Assembly: GCA_016790285.1 (NCBI GenBank)
Contig: JAEUPJ010000035.1
Location: 1-64,000 of the forward strand
DNA: 64,000 nucleotides
Origin: Roseateles sp.
Lineage (GTDB): Bacteria; Pseudomonadota; Gammaproteobacteria; Burkholderiales; Burkholderiaceae_C
Direction: 5' to 3'
Translations under genes and position numbers: made by a program
In this document: piece by piece, positions 1 to 9,409 of the stretch
Layout of the letters: each line of letters begins with the position of its first letter
How positions within the stretch are numbered: the stretch's first letter is position 1
Notes under the pieces: generated by a model
Database searches by the model: none
What the model saw: only the letters and a program-made list of their open reading frames with translations
Told to the model about the DNA's origin: nothing

Positions 1-592
1 AGCGCAGCGTCGCCGCGCTGTTGGCCAGCGAGCGTTCGCCGGGCAGGTCGCGCGTCGCGGCGTCGAACACGGCCTGCTGAGCGGCGACGCCTGCGGCGCC
101 GTCGGCATCGGCGTAGTGCGTCATCAGCACGATGTCCTCGACCTGCGTCAATCCGGACAGTCGCTGCCACGCGGCACGGTAGGCCTCGGGGGCGAACCCG
201 AGCCGGTTCATGCCGCTGTTCATCTTCAGGAACACACGCTGCGCGCGGGCCGTCTTGTGCGCCGCCAGCCAGTCGATCTGCGCCTCCCGGTGGATCACGT
301 GCCAGAGATCCAGGCGCGAGCACAGCTCGAGGTCGCGCGGTTCGAAGCAGCCCTCGAGCAGCAGCACGGGCCCGCGCCAGCCGAGCGCGCGGATGCGCTC
401 GGCCTCGGACAGGTCCAGCAGCGCGAAGCCGTCGGCAGCCTGCAATCCTGGGTAGACGCGCTCGATGCCGTGGCCGTAGGCATCGGCCTTGACCACCGCC
501 CAGACGCGGGCATCGGGCACGCTGGCGCGCGCGCGCCCCAGGTTGTGCGCCAGCGCGTCGGTATGGACGATCGCCGAGATCGGTCGCGGCAT
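1..592 (-). CDS. alr: Alanine racemase, C-terminal part cut by window edge
   Basis: PLP-dependent interconversion of L- and D-alanine in the cytoplasm, supplying D-Ala for peptidoglycan or, in catabolic versions, feeding D-Ala breakdown. The 197 visible residues start MPRPISAIVH; the PLP lysine is K35 in AVVKADAYGHG, and the fold continues through KMNSGMNRLGF and MTHYADAD, as in the family (about 360 residues). The ATG at 592 is the first codon that fits the family N-terminus. The C-terminal domain with its catalytic tyrosine lies left of the window. It diverges from lplT. Whether it is the biosynthetic Alr or the catabolic DadX copy cannot be told here. Confidence 0.93.
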   Translation of the reverse strand, partial: MPRPISAIVHTDALAHNLGRARASVPDARVWAVVKADAYGHGIERVYPGLQAADGFALLDLSEAERIRALGWRGPVLLLEGCFEPRDLELCSRLDLWHVIHREAQIDWLAAHKTARAQRVFLKMNSGMNRLGFAPEAYRAAWQRLSGLTQVEDIVLMTHYADADGAAGVAAQQAVFDAATRDLPGERSLANSAATLR

Positions 593-823
593 GGCGGGAT
601 TCTGCCAGCGCCACCCCGCGACCCGGGGGCAAGCACGCGCTTCGGCCCACGGGGACGCATGCTATAACGACCGCCGAAACAAGAACAACAAACATCGTGA
701 GACGCCTTGGCGGCGCCGGAAGTCCGAAGACGGCCCGCCGCGACTGCTTCCTTTCCGGTCGGTGCCCGCGCGCCCCGAACCACCGATGGCCACGGGGACA
801 ACCAGCCGCTTGCACGCGACCGC

Positions 824-2113
824 ATGAAACGAGGCTTCTACACGATCATGTCGGCGCAGTTCTTCAGCTCGCTGGCCGACAACGCCCTGTTCGTCGCCGC
901 GGTCGAGCTGATCCGCATCTCGGGCGGCGCCGAGTGGCAGCGCGCCGCGCTGGTGCCGATGTTCGCGCTCTTCTACGTCATCCTCGCGCCCTTCGTCGGC
1001 GCCTTCGCCGACGCGCTGCCCAAGGGGCGGGTGATGTTCATCTCCAACCTGATCAAGGTGGCCGGCGGCCTGATGATGCTCTTCGGCACGCATCCGCTGC
1101 TCGCCTACGCCATCGTCGGCCTGGGCGCCGCGGCCTACTCGCCGGCCAAGTACGGCATCCTGACCGAACTGCTGCCGCCCTCGCAGCTCGTCAAGGCCAA
1201 CGGCTGGATCGAAGGCCTCACCATCGCCTCCATCATCCTGGGCGTGCTGCTGGGCGGCCAGCTGATCGGCGACCGCGTCTCGCACATGCTGCTGATGGTG
1301 GACGTCCCGATGTTCGACACCGGCATCGACACCGCGCCCGAGGCGGCCATCGCCAGCCTCGTGGGCCTGTACGTGCTGGCGGCGCTGTTCAACCTGCGCA
1401 TCCCGCGCACGTCGGCCCCGCTGCAGCCGCTGGCGCACAGCCTGCCCGACCTGGTGCGCGACTTCTCCGCCTGCAACAGCAAGCTCTGGCAGGACAAGCT
1501 GGGCCAGATCTCCCTGGCCACGACGACCCTCTTCTGGGGCGTCAGCGGCAACCTGCGCTACATCGTGCTGGCCTGGGCCGCCGCGGCGCTGGGCTATGGC
1601 ACGACGCAGGCGTCGTCGCTGGTGGGCGTGGTGGCCATCGGCACGGCGGTGGGCGCGGTGGTGGCGTCGCTGTACTGCCGGCTGGACCGCGCCACGGCCG
1701 TCATCCCGCTGGGCGTGGCGATGGGCCTGCTCGTCATCTTCATGAACTTCATCCACAACGTGTGGGTGGCCGCGCCCTTCCTGATCCTGCTCGGCGGCAT
1801 CGGGGGCTACCTGGTCGTGCCCATGAACGCGCTGCTGCAGCACCGCGGCCACAACCTGATGGGCGCGGGTCGCAGCATCGCGGTGCAGAACTTCAACGAA
1901 CAGGCCTGCATCCTGGGGCTGGGCGCCTTCTACACGGCCATGACGCGCTTCGGCCTGTCGGCCTTCGGCGCGATCACGATCTTCGGCGTCGTGGTGGCCG
2001 GCACGATGTGGTGGATCCGCCGCTGGCACCAGCGCAACCTCGTGGTGCACAAGGACGAGGTCGAGCATCTGCTGGACATCGCCCGCACCGATCATCTGCC
2101 TCAGGACCGCTGA
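824..2113 (+). CDS. lplT: Lysophospholipid transporter LplT (MFS)
   Basis: Inner-membrane major-facilitator carrier that flips lysophospholipids inward for reacylation by Aas. The 429-residue product has about 12 hydrophobic segments and the family opening MKRGFYTIMSAQFFSSLADN, followed by PAKYGILTELLP. The reading frame is open further upstream to 707, but that extension is Arg/Pro-rich and unlike the family, so the ATG at 824 is chosen. No aas gene is adjacent. It diverges from alr across 231 nt; a weak TATAAC lies at 663-668 without a convincing -35. It converges on the SGNH hydrolase gene. Confidence 0.92.
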   Translation: MKRGFYTIMSAQFFSSLADNALFVAAVELIRISGGAEWQRAALVPMFALFYVILAPFVGAFADALPKGRVMFISNLIKVAGGLMMLFGTHPLLAYAIVGLGAAAYSPAKYGILTELLPPSQLVKANGWIEGLTIASIILGVLLGGQLIGDRVSHMLLMVDVPMFDTGIDTAPEAAIASLVGLYVLAALFNLRIPRTSAPLQPLAHSLPDLVRDFSACNSKLWQDKLGQISLATTTLFWGVSGNLRYIVLAWAAAALGYGTTQASSLVGVVAIGTAVGAVVASLYCRLDRATAVIPLGVAMGLLVIFMNFIHNVWVAAPFLILLGGIGGYLVVPMNALLQHRGHNLMGAGRSIAVQNFNEQACILGLGAFYTAMTRFGLSAFGAITIFGVVVAGTMWWIRRWHQRNLVVHKDEVEHLLDIARTDHLPQDR

Positions 2114-2233
2114 GCCTCAGGGGCCTCGCGAGGCGAGGCTCGTCCGGCAGCGACGGCCGCGGAGCCGGTTCGGCCGGGCCACCGTCCGGGCTCAGCCCCC
2201 TGGAGGGCGCGCGCGACGGCGCGTCGGGGCCGG

Positions 2234-3193
2234 TCAGTTCCCGCTGCTGCCGCGGCCCTTGCGGCCGGTCGGCACCGGGATGAGGTGCTTGCCCTCCAGC
2301 ACCATCTCGATGTGCTCGCTCCACGCGCGGGCGATCTTGAAGCAGCCGCTGTGGTTGAGGTGGATCTCGTTGTGCCAGTCGCCGCTGATGCCGGTGGAGC
2401 CCGGCGCGGCCAGCGCCAGGGGCACGGCGGTGGAGTCGAAGACGAACAGGCCGGGGAAGGTCGCCTTGTCGGCGGCCATGCTCTTGAGCAGCTGGGCCAG
2501 GTGGAAGACCATCAGCCGGCTCACCGCCGCCCAGTCGGCGCTCGGCACGCCATAGGCCTTGAGCGCCGGGAAGAGCCAGGGGCCGCTGGCGCCCAGGTCG
2601 TCGCCGCCCTCCGCACCCGCCGGGCGCGGCATGGGCACGGCGTAGCAGTGCATGAAGACCGGCTTGCCGGCCGACGGGCCCTGGTCGCGCAGGCTCAGCA
2701 GGTGCTTGACGTTGGCGCGCAGGTACTCGGCGTAGGTCGTCCAGCCCGGCTCCGAGAAGTAGCGGGCCACGCCGGCCGACGGGGCGCCCCATTCGGTCTG
2801 GCGGCGCAGCAGGCGCAGCTCCAGCGGGATGGGTTCACCGTTCCAGTTCTGGGCGGGCGTTCGCGCGGCGGCGATCAGGTCGTTGCCGCCCACGGACAGC
2901 AGCACGCCGTCCCAGGTCGGCGCCTGCGGCCCGGTGAGGAGTTGCACGAACTCGGGGCTGGATTCCAGGTCCACCATGTGCGAGAGGGCATTGCCCGTGC
3001 CGGCGCAGTTGACGGCAGCCGTGGTGGACTTGAAGACCAGCTCCTGCAGCAGGTTGGCGTGCGCGTTGAGCTTGGCGCGGGCGTTCGAGAACCACGAGTC
3101 ACCCTGCGCCAGCAGCTTCCAGCGGAAGCTGCCCAGGTCGGGCGGGGTGCGACCGGCCAAATCGGCCGGGGTGAAGCAAGCCAGGTGATCCAT
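2234..3193 (-). CDS. SGNH/GDSL-type hydrolase
   Basis: A 319-residue hydrolase with the SGNH blocks: GDSW with nucleophile S33, GTGNA near residues 65-69, GGND (N104) and a final block near residues 272-281 (DWHNEIHLNH) holding the catalytic histidine. Members are esterases, lipases or lysophospholipases; the substrate is unknown. No clear signal peptide is visible, so a cytoplasmic location is likely. Relatives as I recall them have Asp just before EIH/ELH in the last block, whereas here it is Asn; D272 three residues earlier may serve instead. It converges with lplT, and being next to a lysophospholipid transporter hints at lipid work only weakly. Confidence 0.75.
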   Translation of the reverse strand: MDHLACFTPADLAGRTPPDLGSFRWKLLAQGDSWFSNARAKLNAHANLLQELVFKSTTAAVNCAGTGNALSHMVDLESSPEFVQLLTGPQAPTWDGVLLSVGGNDLIAAARTPAQNWNGEPIPLELRLLRRQTEWGAPSAGVARYFSEPGWTTYAEYLRANVKHLLSLRDQGPSAGKPVFMHCYAVPMPRPAGAEGGDDLGASGPWLFPALKAYGVPSADWAAVSRLMVFHLAQLLKSMAADKATFPGLFVFDSTAVPLALAAPGSTGISGDWHNEIHLNHSGCFKIARAWSEHIEMVLEGKHLIPVPTGRKGRGSSGN

Positions 3194-3353
3194 GAACGTG
3201 GTTGATCCGAAGTTGCTGACCGGTCGGCGCGCCCCGGGGTGGCGGCGCTCAAGGTTCGCGCGATTGGAAAGCCAGCCGCGCGCCGGCCGCCATGCTACAA
3301 ACCCTCGGGGCCTTGCGCGGTAGCATCAAGCCCGCCTTCTAGGGGGAATTTCC

Positions 3354-3848
3354 ATGACCGAGAGCGTGTTCGACTTCCAGGCGACCTCGATCCGGGGTGA
3401 GCCGGCTGACCTGGCCGCCCAGCGTGGCAAGGTGCTGCTCATCGTCAATACCGCCAGCGAATGCGGTTTCACGCCGCAGTTCAAGGGCCTGGAGAAGCTC
3501 TGGCAGGACTACGGCCCCCAGGGGCTGGTCGTCGTGGGCTTCCCGAGCAACGAGTTCGGCGGCCAGGACCCGGGCAGCAACGACCAGATCTCGAGCTTTT
3601 GCGAGCTCAACTACGGCGTGAGCTTTCCCATGATGGCCAAGATCAAGGTCAATGGCGCCGAGGCCCACCCGCTGTGGAAGTTCCTCAAGAGCGAAAAGCC
3701 CGGCTTCCTGGGCACGGAGGCCATCAAGTGGAACTTCACCAAGTTCCTTGTCGGCCGCGACGGTCAGGTCATCAAGCGCTACGCCCCCAACGACGCCCCT
3801 GAGAAGATGCGCGCCGACATCGAGGCCGCGCTCGCCGCCAAGGCCTGA
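3354..3848 (+). CDS. gpx: Glutathione peroxidase-family thiol peroxidase
   Basis: Reduces H2O2 and organic hydroperoxides in the cytoplasm. The 164-residue product carries the whole catalytic tetrad: peroxidatic C37 (NTASECGFT), Q71 (GGQDPG), W126 and N127 (KWNFTKF). C83 in the FCELNYGVSFP segment is placed like the resolving Cys of thioredoxin-dependent, plant-type Gpx, so thioredoxin rather than glutathione may be the reductant (inference). A strong Shine-Dalgarno AGGGGG (3341-3346) precedes the ATG. Its stop codon directly abuts, with no gap, the stop of the convergent Crp/Fnr gene. Confidence 0.93.
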   Translation: MTESVFDFQATSIRGEPADLAAQRGKVLLIVNTASECGFTPQFKGLEKLWQDYGPQGLVVVGFPSNEFGGQDPGSNDQISSFCELNYGVSFPMMAKIKVNGAEAHPLWKFLKSEKPGFLGTEAIKWNFTKFLVGRDGQVIKRYAPNDAPEKMRADIEAALAAKA

Positions 3849-4520
3849 TCAGGCACTGCCCGGGCGCCACCACCAGCGCCCACGCCCCCGTTTGACGTGC
3901 CCGGCCACCTCGGCCGCGGCCAGCAGCTCGTTGGCCGTCTGGCGCGAGACGTGGGCCAGCTGCGCAAGTTCGGTCTGCGTGGCGGGCACTTCCACCCAGC
4001 CGTCCGCTGCCGGGCGGCCTCGCTGGCGTGCGAGCTGGGTGAGGGCGGCCGAGAACCGGTCCGCCGCGACCGTGTGGCGCGCCGCCTGCAGCTGCTGCAG
4101 CGTCATGTCAAAGCGCAGCGCGAACTCGGCCAGCAGCGCCCGGGCAAAGCCTGGCACCTCGTCCATCAGCAGCCGGTAGGCCTCGCGGCCGATGGCCAGC
4201 ACCTCCACCGGCCCGCGGGCCACGGCCTCGTACTCGGAGGGCTGGCGCGCGGCAAACGCCGCCAGCCCGAACAGCCGCGGCGCGCCCACGTGGGCGATCA
4301 CCGACACCCGCCCGTCCAAGCCGGTGAAGCGGTTCTCGATCTCGCCGCTCACCACGGCATAGAAGGCCGACGGCCGCTGGCCCTGCACGAACAGGCTGCG
4401 CCCGCTCGCCAGCCGCCGCAGCGGCATCAGCGCGGGCAGCTGGGCCGCCACCGCCGGCGGCCATGCGAGGCCGGGGAAGTTGGCGTGCAGCACCCGCCAC
4501 AGGGCGTCGTTCTCGGGCAT
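3849..4520 (-). CDS. Crp/Fnr-family transcriptional regulator
   Basis: The 223-residue regulator has a cyclic-nucleotide-binding-like beta-barrel (about residues 15-125, GRSLFVQGQRPSAFYAVVSGEIE), a dimer helix, and a winged helix-turn-helix (about 160-215, TQTELAQLAHVSRQTANELL). No cysteine cluster typical of an Fnr iron-sulfur sensor is visible, so a nucleotide or other ligand is more likely. ATG at 4520 (MPENDALW) is chosen over the in-frame ATG at 4544, which adds eight unlike residues. It diverges from the DUF2332 gene across 56 nt; the target genes are unknown. Confidence 0.88.
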   Translation of the reverse strand: MPENDALWRVLHANFPGLAWPPAVAAQLPALMPLRRLASGRSLFVQGQRPSAFYAVVSGEIENRFTGLDGRVSVIAHVGAPRLFGLAAFAARQPSEYEAVARGPVEVLAIGREAYRLLMDEVPGFARALLAEFALRFDMTLQQLQAARHTVAADRFSAALTQLARQRGRPAADGWVEVPATQTELAQLAHVSRQTANELLAAAEVAGHVKRGRGRWWWRPGSA

Positions 4521-4576
4521 GCGGCATTGTCGGCTGGCCGACACAAGGCCGGCGGGGCGCTGCCTATGCTGGCGCC

Positions 4577-5716
4577 ATGACGCAGACGGACACCACCGCC
4601 ACCACCGCCGACCTTCCCGAACTTTTGCGCCGCTTCGCCCGCGACGCCTGCAGCCAGGAGCCGCTCTACGTGGCCCTGTGCGAGGCCGCCGCGCAGGACG
4701 CCCGGGCCTGCGCCCTGCTGGCCGAGGCGCCGCCCGAGCAGCGCAAGGTCAACCTGCTGCTGGCTGCGCTGCACGAGCGCGTGCTGGCCGGCGCGGCACC
4801 GGCGCTGGCGGCCTACTACCCGAGTGCCGGGGGCGGGCGCGCGCCCGACGCCGGCCTGGCGGGCGCGCTCGCCGACTGCCTCGCGAGCGAGTGGCCCGCG
4901 CTGCTGCAGCACCTGCGCCACGGGGCCACGCAGACCAACGAAGTCGCCCGGGGCGCGGCGATCTGGCCGGCGCTGTGCGAGGTGGCGGGCGCCACGGGCG
5001 CGCGGGAGTTGGCGCTGCTGGACTTTGGCTGCAGCGCCGGGCTGAACCTGGGCGTGGACCAGTACGCGCTGCGCTACCGCAGCGACGACGGCGCCTGGCA
5101 CGCCCGCGGGCCGGTGGCGGACGGGCAGCGCGCCGAGGTCGAGTCCCGCTGGCTCGGCGGCGCGCCGCTGCCGGTGGGCGGCTGGCGCGTGGTGTCCCGC
5201 CACGGCGTGGACCCCGCGCCGCTGGACCCCGCCGACCCCCGCGACCTGCGCTGGCTGCAGGCCTGCCTGTGGCCGCACGACGGTGCCCGGCGCGAGCGGC
5301 TGGCGCGTGCCGCCGCCCAGTGCCAGGCGCTGCCCATCACGGTGGCCCAGGCCGGCGACTGCATCGCGGCCATCGAGCCCTGGCTCGCGGGCCTGGCGGG
5401 CGGCGTGCAGCCCGTCCTGCTGACGAGCTGGGTGCTGTACTACCTGCCCGGGCCGCAGCTCGACCGGCTGCGCCAGACCGTGGACCGGCTCGCCGCTGAG
5501 CAGGGCCTGGCCTGGGTGTGTGGCGACCTGCCCGGCCTGAGTGCGACGGCGGCGGTGCACACGCCGCCGCCGCTGCCCGAGGGCGAATCCGGCGCGTCGG
5601 CCACGCTGTGGACGCTGCGGCGGGCCGCTGGCGGCCGGGTGGTGGAGCAGGCGCTGGGCTGGTCGCACCCGCACGGGCGCTGGGTGGCCTGGGGCGGTGC
5701 GGCGGGCCCGGGATAA
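4577..5716 (+). CDS. DUF2332 family protein
   Basis: The 379-residue protein matches DUF2332 as I know it: RKVNLLLAALHERVLAG near residues 55-75, a YYPSAGG segment, TQTNEVARGAA, and the glycine-rich DFGCSAGLNLGVDQYALRY near 155-175, which resembles a nucleotide- or SAM-binding loop. No function is established. An acyltransferase or methyltransferase-like role would be guesswork. The ATG at 4577 fits the family N-terminus better than the longer open frame upstream. Followed after 28 nt by the aromatic aminotransferase gene, so the two may be cotranscribed. Confidence 0.85.
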   Translation: MTQTDTTATTADLPELLRRFARDACSQEPLYVALCEAAAQDARACALLAEAPPEQRKVNLLLAALHERVLAGAAPALAAYYPSAGGGRAPDAGLAGALADCLASEWPALLQHLRHGATQTNEVARGAAIWPALCEVAGATGARELALLDFGCSAGLNLGVDQYALRYRSDDGAWHARGPVADGQRAEVESRWLGGAPLPVGGWRVVSRHGVDPAPLDPADPRDLRWLQACLWPHDGARRERLARAAAQCQALPITVAQAGDCIAAIEPWLAGLAGGVQPVLLTSWVLYYLPGPQLDRLRQTVDRLAAEQGLAWVCGDLPGLSATAAVHTPPPLPEGESGASATLWTLRRAAGGRVVEQALGWSHPHGRWVAWGGAAGPG

Positions 5717-5744
5717 TCGGGGTTCTCTCAACGGAGCCCTTCCC

Positions 5745-6941
5745 ATGTTCGAGCATGTCGATGCCTACGCCGGCGACCCCATCCTGAGCCTCAACGAGGC
5801 TTTCCAGAAAGACCCCCGCGCCGGCAAGATCAACCTGTCCATCGGCATCTACTTCGACAACGACGGCCGCATCCCGATGCTGCCGTCGGTCCGCGCGGCC
5901 GAGCTCGCGGTCGTGGAGGCCGCAGGGCCCCGGCCCTACCTGCCCATGGAAGGCGCCGCCAACTTCCGCAGCGCCGTGCAGGTGCTTCTGTTCGGGGCCG
6001 AGCATCCGGCCATCGCGGCGGGCCGCATCGCCACCATCCAGGGCGTGGGGTCCAGCGGCGGCCTGAAGGTGGGCGCCGACCTGCTCAAGCGCTACTTCCC
6101 CGACAGCAAGGTCTACCTCTCCGACCCGACCTGGGACAACCACCGCGCCGTCTTCGAGGGCTCGGGCCACACCTGCGAGACCTACCCCTACTACGACCCC
6201 GCCACCGGCGGCGTGCGCTTCGACGCGATGCTGGCTGGCCTGCAGCAATTGCCCGCTCGCAGCATCGTGCTGATGCACGCCTGCTGCCACAACCCCACCG
6301 GCGTTGACCTCACGCACGACCAGTGGCGCGCCCTGGTGCCGGTGTTCCGCGAGCGCCAGCTGCTGCCCTTCCTGGACCTGGCCTACCAGGGCTACGGCGA
6401 CGGCATCGACGAAGACGCCTTCGCCCCGCGCCTGCTGGCCGACGAGGGCGTGAGCTTCCTCATCGCCAACAGCTTCTCCAAGAGCATGAGCCTGTACGGC
6501 GAGCGCTGCGGGGCCCTGAGCGTGGTCTGCCCCGACGCCGACCAGGCCGCCCGCGTGCTCGGCCAGATGAAGTTCATGATCCGCCGCAACTACTCCAACC
6601 CGCCGATGCACGGCGGCCAGGTCGTCGCCAAGGTGCTGACCGACCCGGCCCTGCGCGCGATGTGGTTCGCCGAGGTGGCCGACATGCGCGAGCGCATCCA
6701 GTCCATGCGCCGCGAGCTGCACCGTGTGCTGGTGGCCAAGCTGCCGGGCCGCAACTTCGACTACTTCCTGACCCAGCGCGGCATGTTCAGCTACACCGGC
6801 CTCACCGCCGAGCAGGCCGACCGCCTGAAGAACGAGTACGGCGTCTACATCCTGCGCTCCGGCCGCATGTGCGTGGCCGGCCTGAACACCCGCAACGTCG
6901 AGGCCACCGCCGAGGCCTTCGCCGCCGTTCTCGCAGGCTGA
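5745..6941 (+). CDS. tyrB: Aromatic amino acid (aspartate-family) aminotransferase
   Basis: PLP enzyme that moves the amino group between aromatic amino acids or aspartate and 2-oxoglutarate. The 398-residue product, the usual length, has the class-I marks: GSSGGLK near 102, N183 in HNPTG, D211 and Y214 in DLAYQGYG, Schiff-base K246 in NSFSKSMSLYGER, and the carboxylate-binding Arg region AGLNTRN near the end. MFEHVDAYAGDPILSLNEAF is a typical TyrB/AspC start. Whether the preferred substrate is tyrosine/phenylalanine or aspartate cannot be read from sequence alone. Confidence 0.9.
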   Translation: MFEHVDAYAGDPILSLNEAFQKDPRAGKINLSIGIYFDNDGRIPMLPSVRAAELAVVEAAGPRPYLPMEGAANFRSAVQVLLFGAEHPAIAAGRIATIQGVGSSGGLKVGADLLKRYFPDSKVYLSDPTWDNHRAVFEGSGHTCETYPYYDPATGGVRFDAMLAGLQQLPARSIVLMHACCHNPTGVDLTHDQWRALVPVFRERQLLPFLDLAYQGYGDGIDEDAFAPRLLADEGVSFLIANSFSKSMSLYGERCGALSVVCPDADQAARVLGQMKFMIRRNYSNPPMHGGQVVAKVLTDPALRAMWFAEVADMRERIQSMRRELHRVLVAKLPGRNFDYFLTQRGMFSYTGLTAEQADRLKNEYGVYILRSGRMCVAGLNTRNVEATAEAFAAVLAG

Positions 6942-7085
6942 TCGCCGGGCCACCCGGCCAGCCTGGGGCCCTCGCCTGCGCGGCCCCGCGATACCTGCCG
7001 GTTATGGATGCCGCCCTGGGTTTCATTGGCAGCGGGGCCGCCCGTCTCTTACCCTGCGCCGCTGTATGAGGTTCGCGACGGCAGG

Positions 7086-8330
7086 ATGATGCATAGCGTG
7101 GTGATCGGCGGCGGCGTGGTGGGCCTGACCACGGCCTGGGCGCTGCTGGAGCGGGGCCACGGCGTCACGCTGGTGGAGCGCGAGGCCGAGGTGGCCCTGG
7201 GCGCCAGCCGCGCCAATGGCGGGCAGCTCAGCTACCGCTATGTGTCGCCGCTGGCGGATGCCGGCGTGCCGCTGAAGGCCGTGCGCTGGCTGCTCGACCC
7301 CGACGGCCCGCTGCGCTTCAAGCCCGAGCTGAAATGGGCGCAGTGGTCGTGGCTGATGGCCTTCCTGCGCAACTGCCGCGGGCCCGTCAACCGCCTGGCC
7401 ACCGAGCGGCTGCTGGCATTGGGTGCCTACAGCCAGGCCTCGTTCGCGAAGTTGCAGGTGGAGGCCGGGCTCGGCGACACCATCGCGCTGCGCTCGCCCG
7501 GCAAGCTGGTCGTCTACCGCAAGCCCGCCGAGTTCGCCCGCGTGGCCGCCCGCGTGAAGGGCAGCGGTGCCGAGCAGGCCCTCTCGCACGATGAATGCGT
7601 GGCGCTGGAGCCGGCCCTCGCCGACACCGAGGCGACGCTGGCCGGCGGCATCTTCACGCCGGGCGAGGCGGTGGCCGACTGCCACGCCTTCTGCGCGCGG
7701 CTGCACGAGCGGCTGGCGGCGCACCCGGGCTTTCGCGGCCGGCTCGGCGCCGAGGTGCAGGGCTTCGTGCGCAGCGACCTCGGCCGCATCACGGCGGTGC
7801 GCACCACCCGCGGCGACGTCGGGGGCGACGCCATCATCCTGGCCGCCGGCCTGCACAGCCGCGCCCTGGCCGCGGGTGTCGGGATCGAGCTGCCGCTGTA
7901 CCCGCTCAAGGGCTACAGCCTGACCGCCCCCATCAACGGCGTGCACCGCCCGCCCGAAGTCAGCGTGACGGACTTCGAGCGCAAGATCCTCTACGCCCGC
8001 ATCGGCCAGGACCTGCGCGTGGCGGCCATGGTCGACCTCGTCGGCGACGACGACAGCCTGGACGCCGGCCGCCTGGCGTCCCTGCAGCGCTCGGTGCGCG
8101 CCACCTTCCCCAACGCGGCAGACTATGACCGCGCCACCCCCTGGGCCGGCCTGCGCCCGGCCACGCCCAGCGGCGCGCCCATCGTCGGCGCCAGCGGGCT
8201 GCCCGGGCTGTGGCTCAACGTGGGCCACGGCGCCCTGGGCTTCACCTTCTCCTTCGCCACGGCCAACATCGTGGCCGAGCTGGTGTCGGGGCGCGACAGC
8301 CCGCTGGCGCTGGACGGCCTGACGCTGTGA
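7086..8330 (+). CDS. dadA: D-amino acid dehydrogenase
   Basis: FAD enzyme that oxidises D-amino acids to 2-oxo acids and passes electrons to the respiratory chain. The 414-residue product begins MMHSVVIGGGVVGLTTAWAL, the dinucleotide fold, followed by SRANGGQLSYRYVSPLAD, typical of DadA, and a C-terminal GLRPATPSGAPIVG and GHGALGFTFS. Start is ATG 7086 or the adjacent ATG 7089. The stop overlaps the GTG start of the following hydrolase by 4 nt. DadA usually pairs with a racemase, and alr is only 6.5 kb away but not adjacent. Confidence 0.93.
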   Translation: MMHSVVIGGGVVGLTTAWALLERGHGVTLVEREAEVALGASRANGGQLSYRYVSPLADAGVPLKAVRWLLDPDGPLRFKPELKWAQWSWLMAFLRNCRGPVNRLATERLLALGAYSQASFAKLQVEAGLGDTIALRSPGKLVVYRKPAEFARVAARVKGSGAEQALSHDECVALEPALADTEATLAGGIFTPGEAVADCHAFCARLHERLAAHPGFRGRLGAEVQGFVRSDLGRITAVRTTRGDVGGDAIILAAGLHSRALAAGVGIELPLYPLKGYSLTAPINGVHRPPEVSVTDFERKILYARIGQDLRVAAMVDLVGDDDSLDAGRLASLQRSVRATFPNAADYDRATPWAGLRPATPSGAPIVGASGLPGLWLNVGHGALGFTFSFATANIVAELVSGRDSPLALDGLTL

Positions 8331-9409
8331 CGCCCGACGACCTCGCCCAGGCCCTGCGGGCGGCCGTGCTGGCGCAGCGCTTCGAGGCCACGCCCGACCG
8401 CCTGCAGGGCGGCGCGCCGCTGGGGGTGCACCCGAGCATCGACCTGGCCGTGGCCGTGTTCCCGCGCGGTGGAGCGCCCGTGGCGGCGAACGTGCTGTTC
8501 TCGCGCGAGCACCCCCGGGGCCTCGTCGCGCGCTTCGATGCGGGCACCGGCGCCGTCGACAACATCGCCTTCCACGCCGACGTGCGCAACGCCGCGGGCG
8601 ACTCCTACGCCTGGCTGCCCGGCGCGGACTGGTCGCGCATCGACTTCCCTGCCTGGTTCGGCCAGGGGCCGCGCTTCGTTGCGCCTTACCCGGCCTCGCT
8701 GCTGAAGATGATGGTGGCCGTGGGCGTGGGCCGGCTGGTGGACGACGGCCGCAGCGACTGGGCGCTGCCGGTGGCCTACGGCGGCCAGACCCGCGCGGTG
8801 GGCGACTGGCTCTTCGACATGATCACCGTCAGCAGCAACGAGGCCACGTCGGCGCTCGTGGCTCATCTGCATGCACGCGGTGCCCTCCGCCGCGAGGGTG
8901 GGCGCGAGGTCCACAACGAGTTGCACGACCTGTTCGCCGCGCAAGGCCTGCCCGGGCTGCGCATCGCCAACACCCAGCCCGAGGGCGGCTGGGGCAACGG
9001 GGCGGGCTCGGGCGTCGGCCAGATCCAGATGACGGCCTGGGATGCGCTGCGGCTGATGTGGCGGCTGGACGCCGACGCCCCCGCGCAGCCCGCCCTCGTC
9101 AGCCCGGCCAGCCGCGACCGCATCCGCCGTGCGCTGGACGCGCAGCAGCTCAACGAGATCCTGTCCAGCGAGTCCCTGCGCCAGCTGCCCGGCTGGGTGC
9201 CCGGCATCCCGGCGCGTTTCGCGCACAAGACCGGCAACACGCAGAACTACACCAGCGACGCCGGCATCGTGCATGACGGCGAGCTGCACTACCTGATCGC
9301 CGTGACCACCAGCCTCGGCAGCCGCTACGCGCCCGACGGGGCGGCCACCACCTGGCAGATGCCCGCCCTGGGCGCTGCCGTGCATGCATGGCTGAAGACC
9401 GCTTCCTGA
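8327..9409 (+). CDS. Serine hydrolase with class A beta-lactamase-like fold, no signal peptide
   Basis: The 360-residue product has the three penicillin-binding/beta-lactamase active-site elements: S124-x-x-K127 (PASLLK), S170-N171 (VSSNEATS) and K301-T302-G303 (AHKTGNT). The start is a GTG overlapping the dadA stop (GTGA). The first 40 residues are hydrophilic with no Sec or Tat signal, so the enzyme is probably cytoplasmic, unlike true beta-lactamases. It sits between dadA and ldcA and overlaps both, so an amidase or peptidase acting on D-amino-acid-containing peptides is a fair inference. Resistance function is not supported. Confidence 0.8.
   Translation: MTPDDLAQALRAAVLAQRFEATPDRLQGGAPLGVHPSIDLAVAVFPRGGAPVAANVLFSREHPRGLVARFDAGTGAVDNIAFHADVRNAAGDSYAWLPGADWSRIDFPAWFGQGPRFVAPYPASLLKMMVAVGVGRLVDDGRSDWALPVAYGGQTRAVGDWLFDMITVSSNEATSALVAHLHARGALRREGGREVHNELHDLFAAQGLPGLRIANTQPEGGWGNGAGSGVGQIQMTAWDALRLMWRLDADAPAQPALVSPASRDRIRRALDAQQLNEILSSESLRQLPGWVPGIPARFAHKTGNTQNYTSDAGIVHDGELHYLIAVTTSLGSRYAPDGAATTWQMPALGAAVHAWLKTAS

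Noticed and set aside
593..823. Promoter for lplT at TATAAC (663-668)
   Set aside because: The -10 is fair, but the matching -35 (TTCGGC, 16-bp spacing) is poor; not strong enough to list as a feature.
2123..2134. Palindrome GCCTCGCGAGGC as terminator between lplT and the SGNH gene
   Set aside because: No T-run follows on either strand and the stem is short; chance palindromes are common at this GC content.
8327..9409. Antibiotic-resistance beta-lactamase
   Set aside because: The fold motifs are there, but no signal peptide and a D-amino-acid/murein operon context argue for another substrate.
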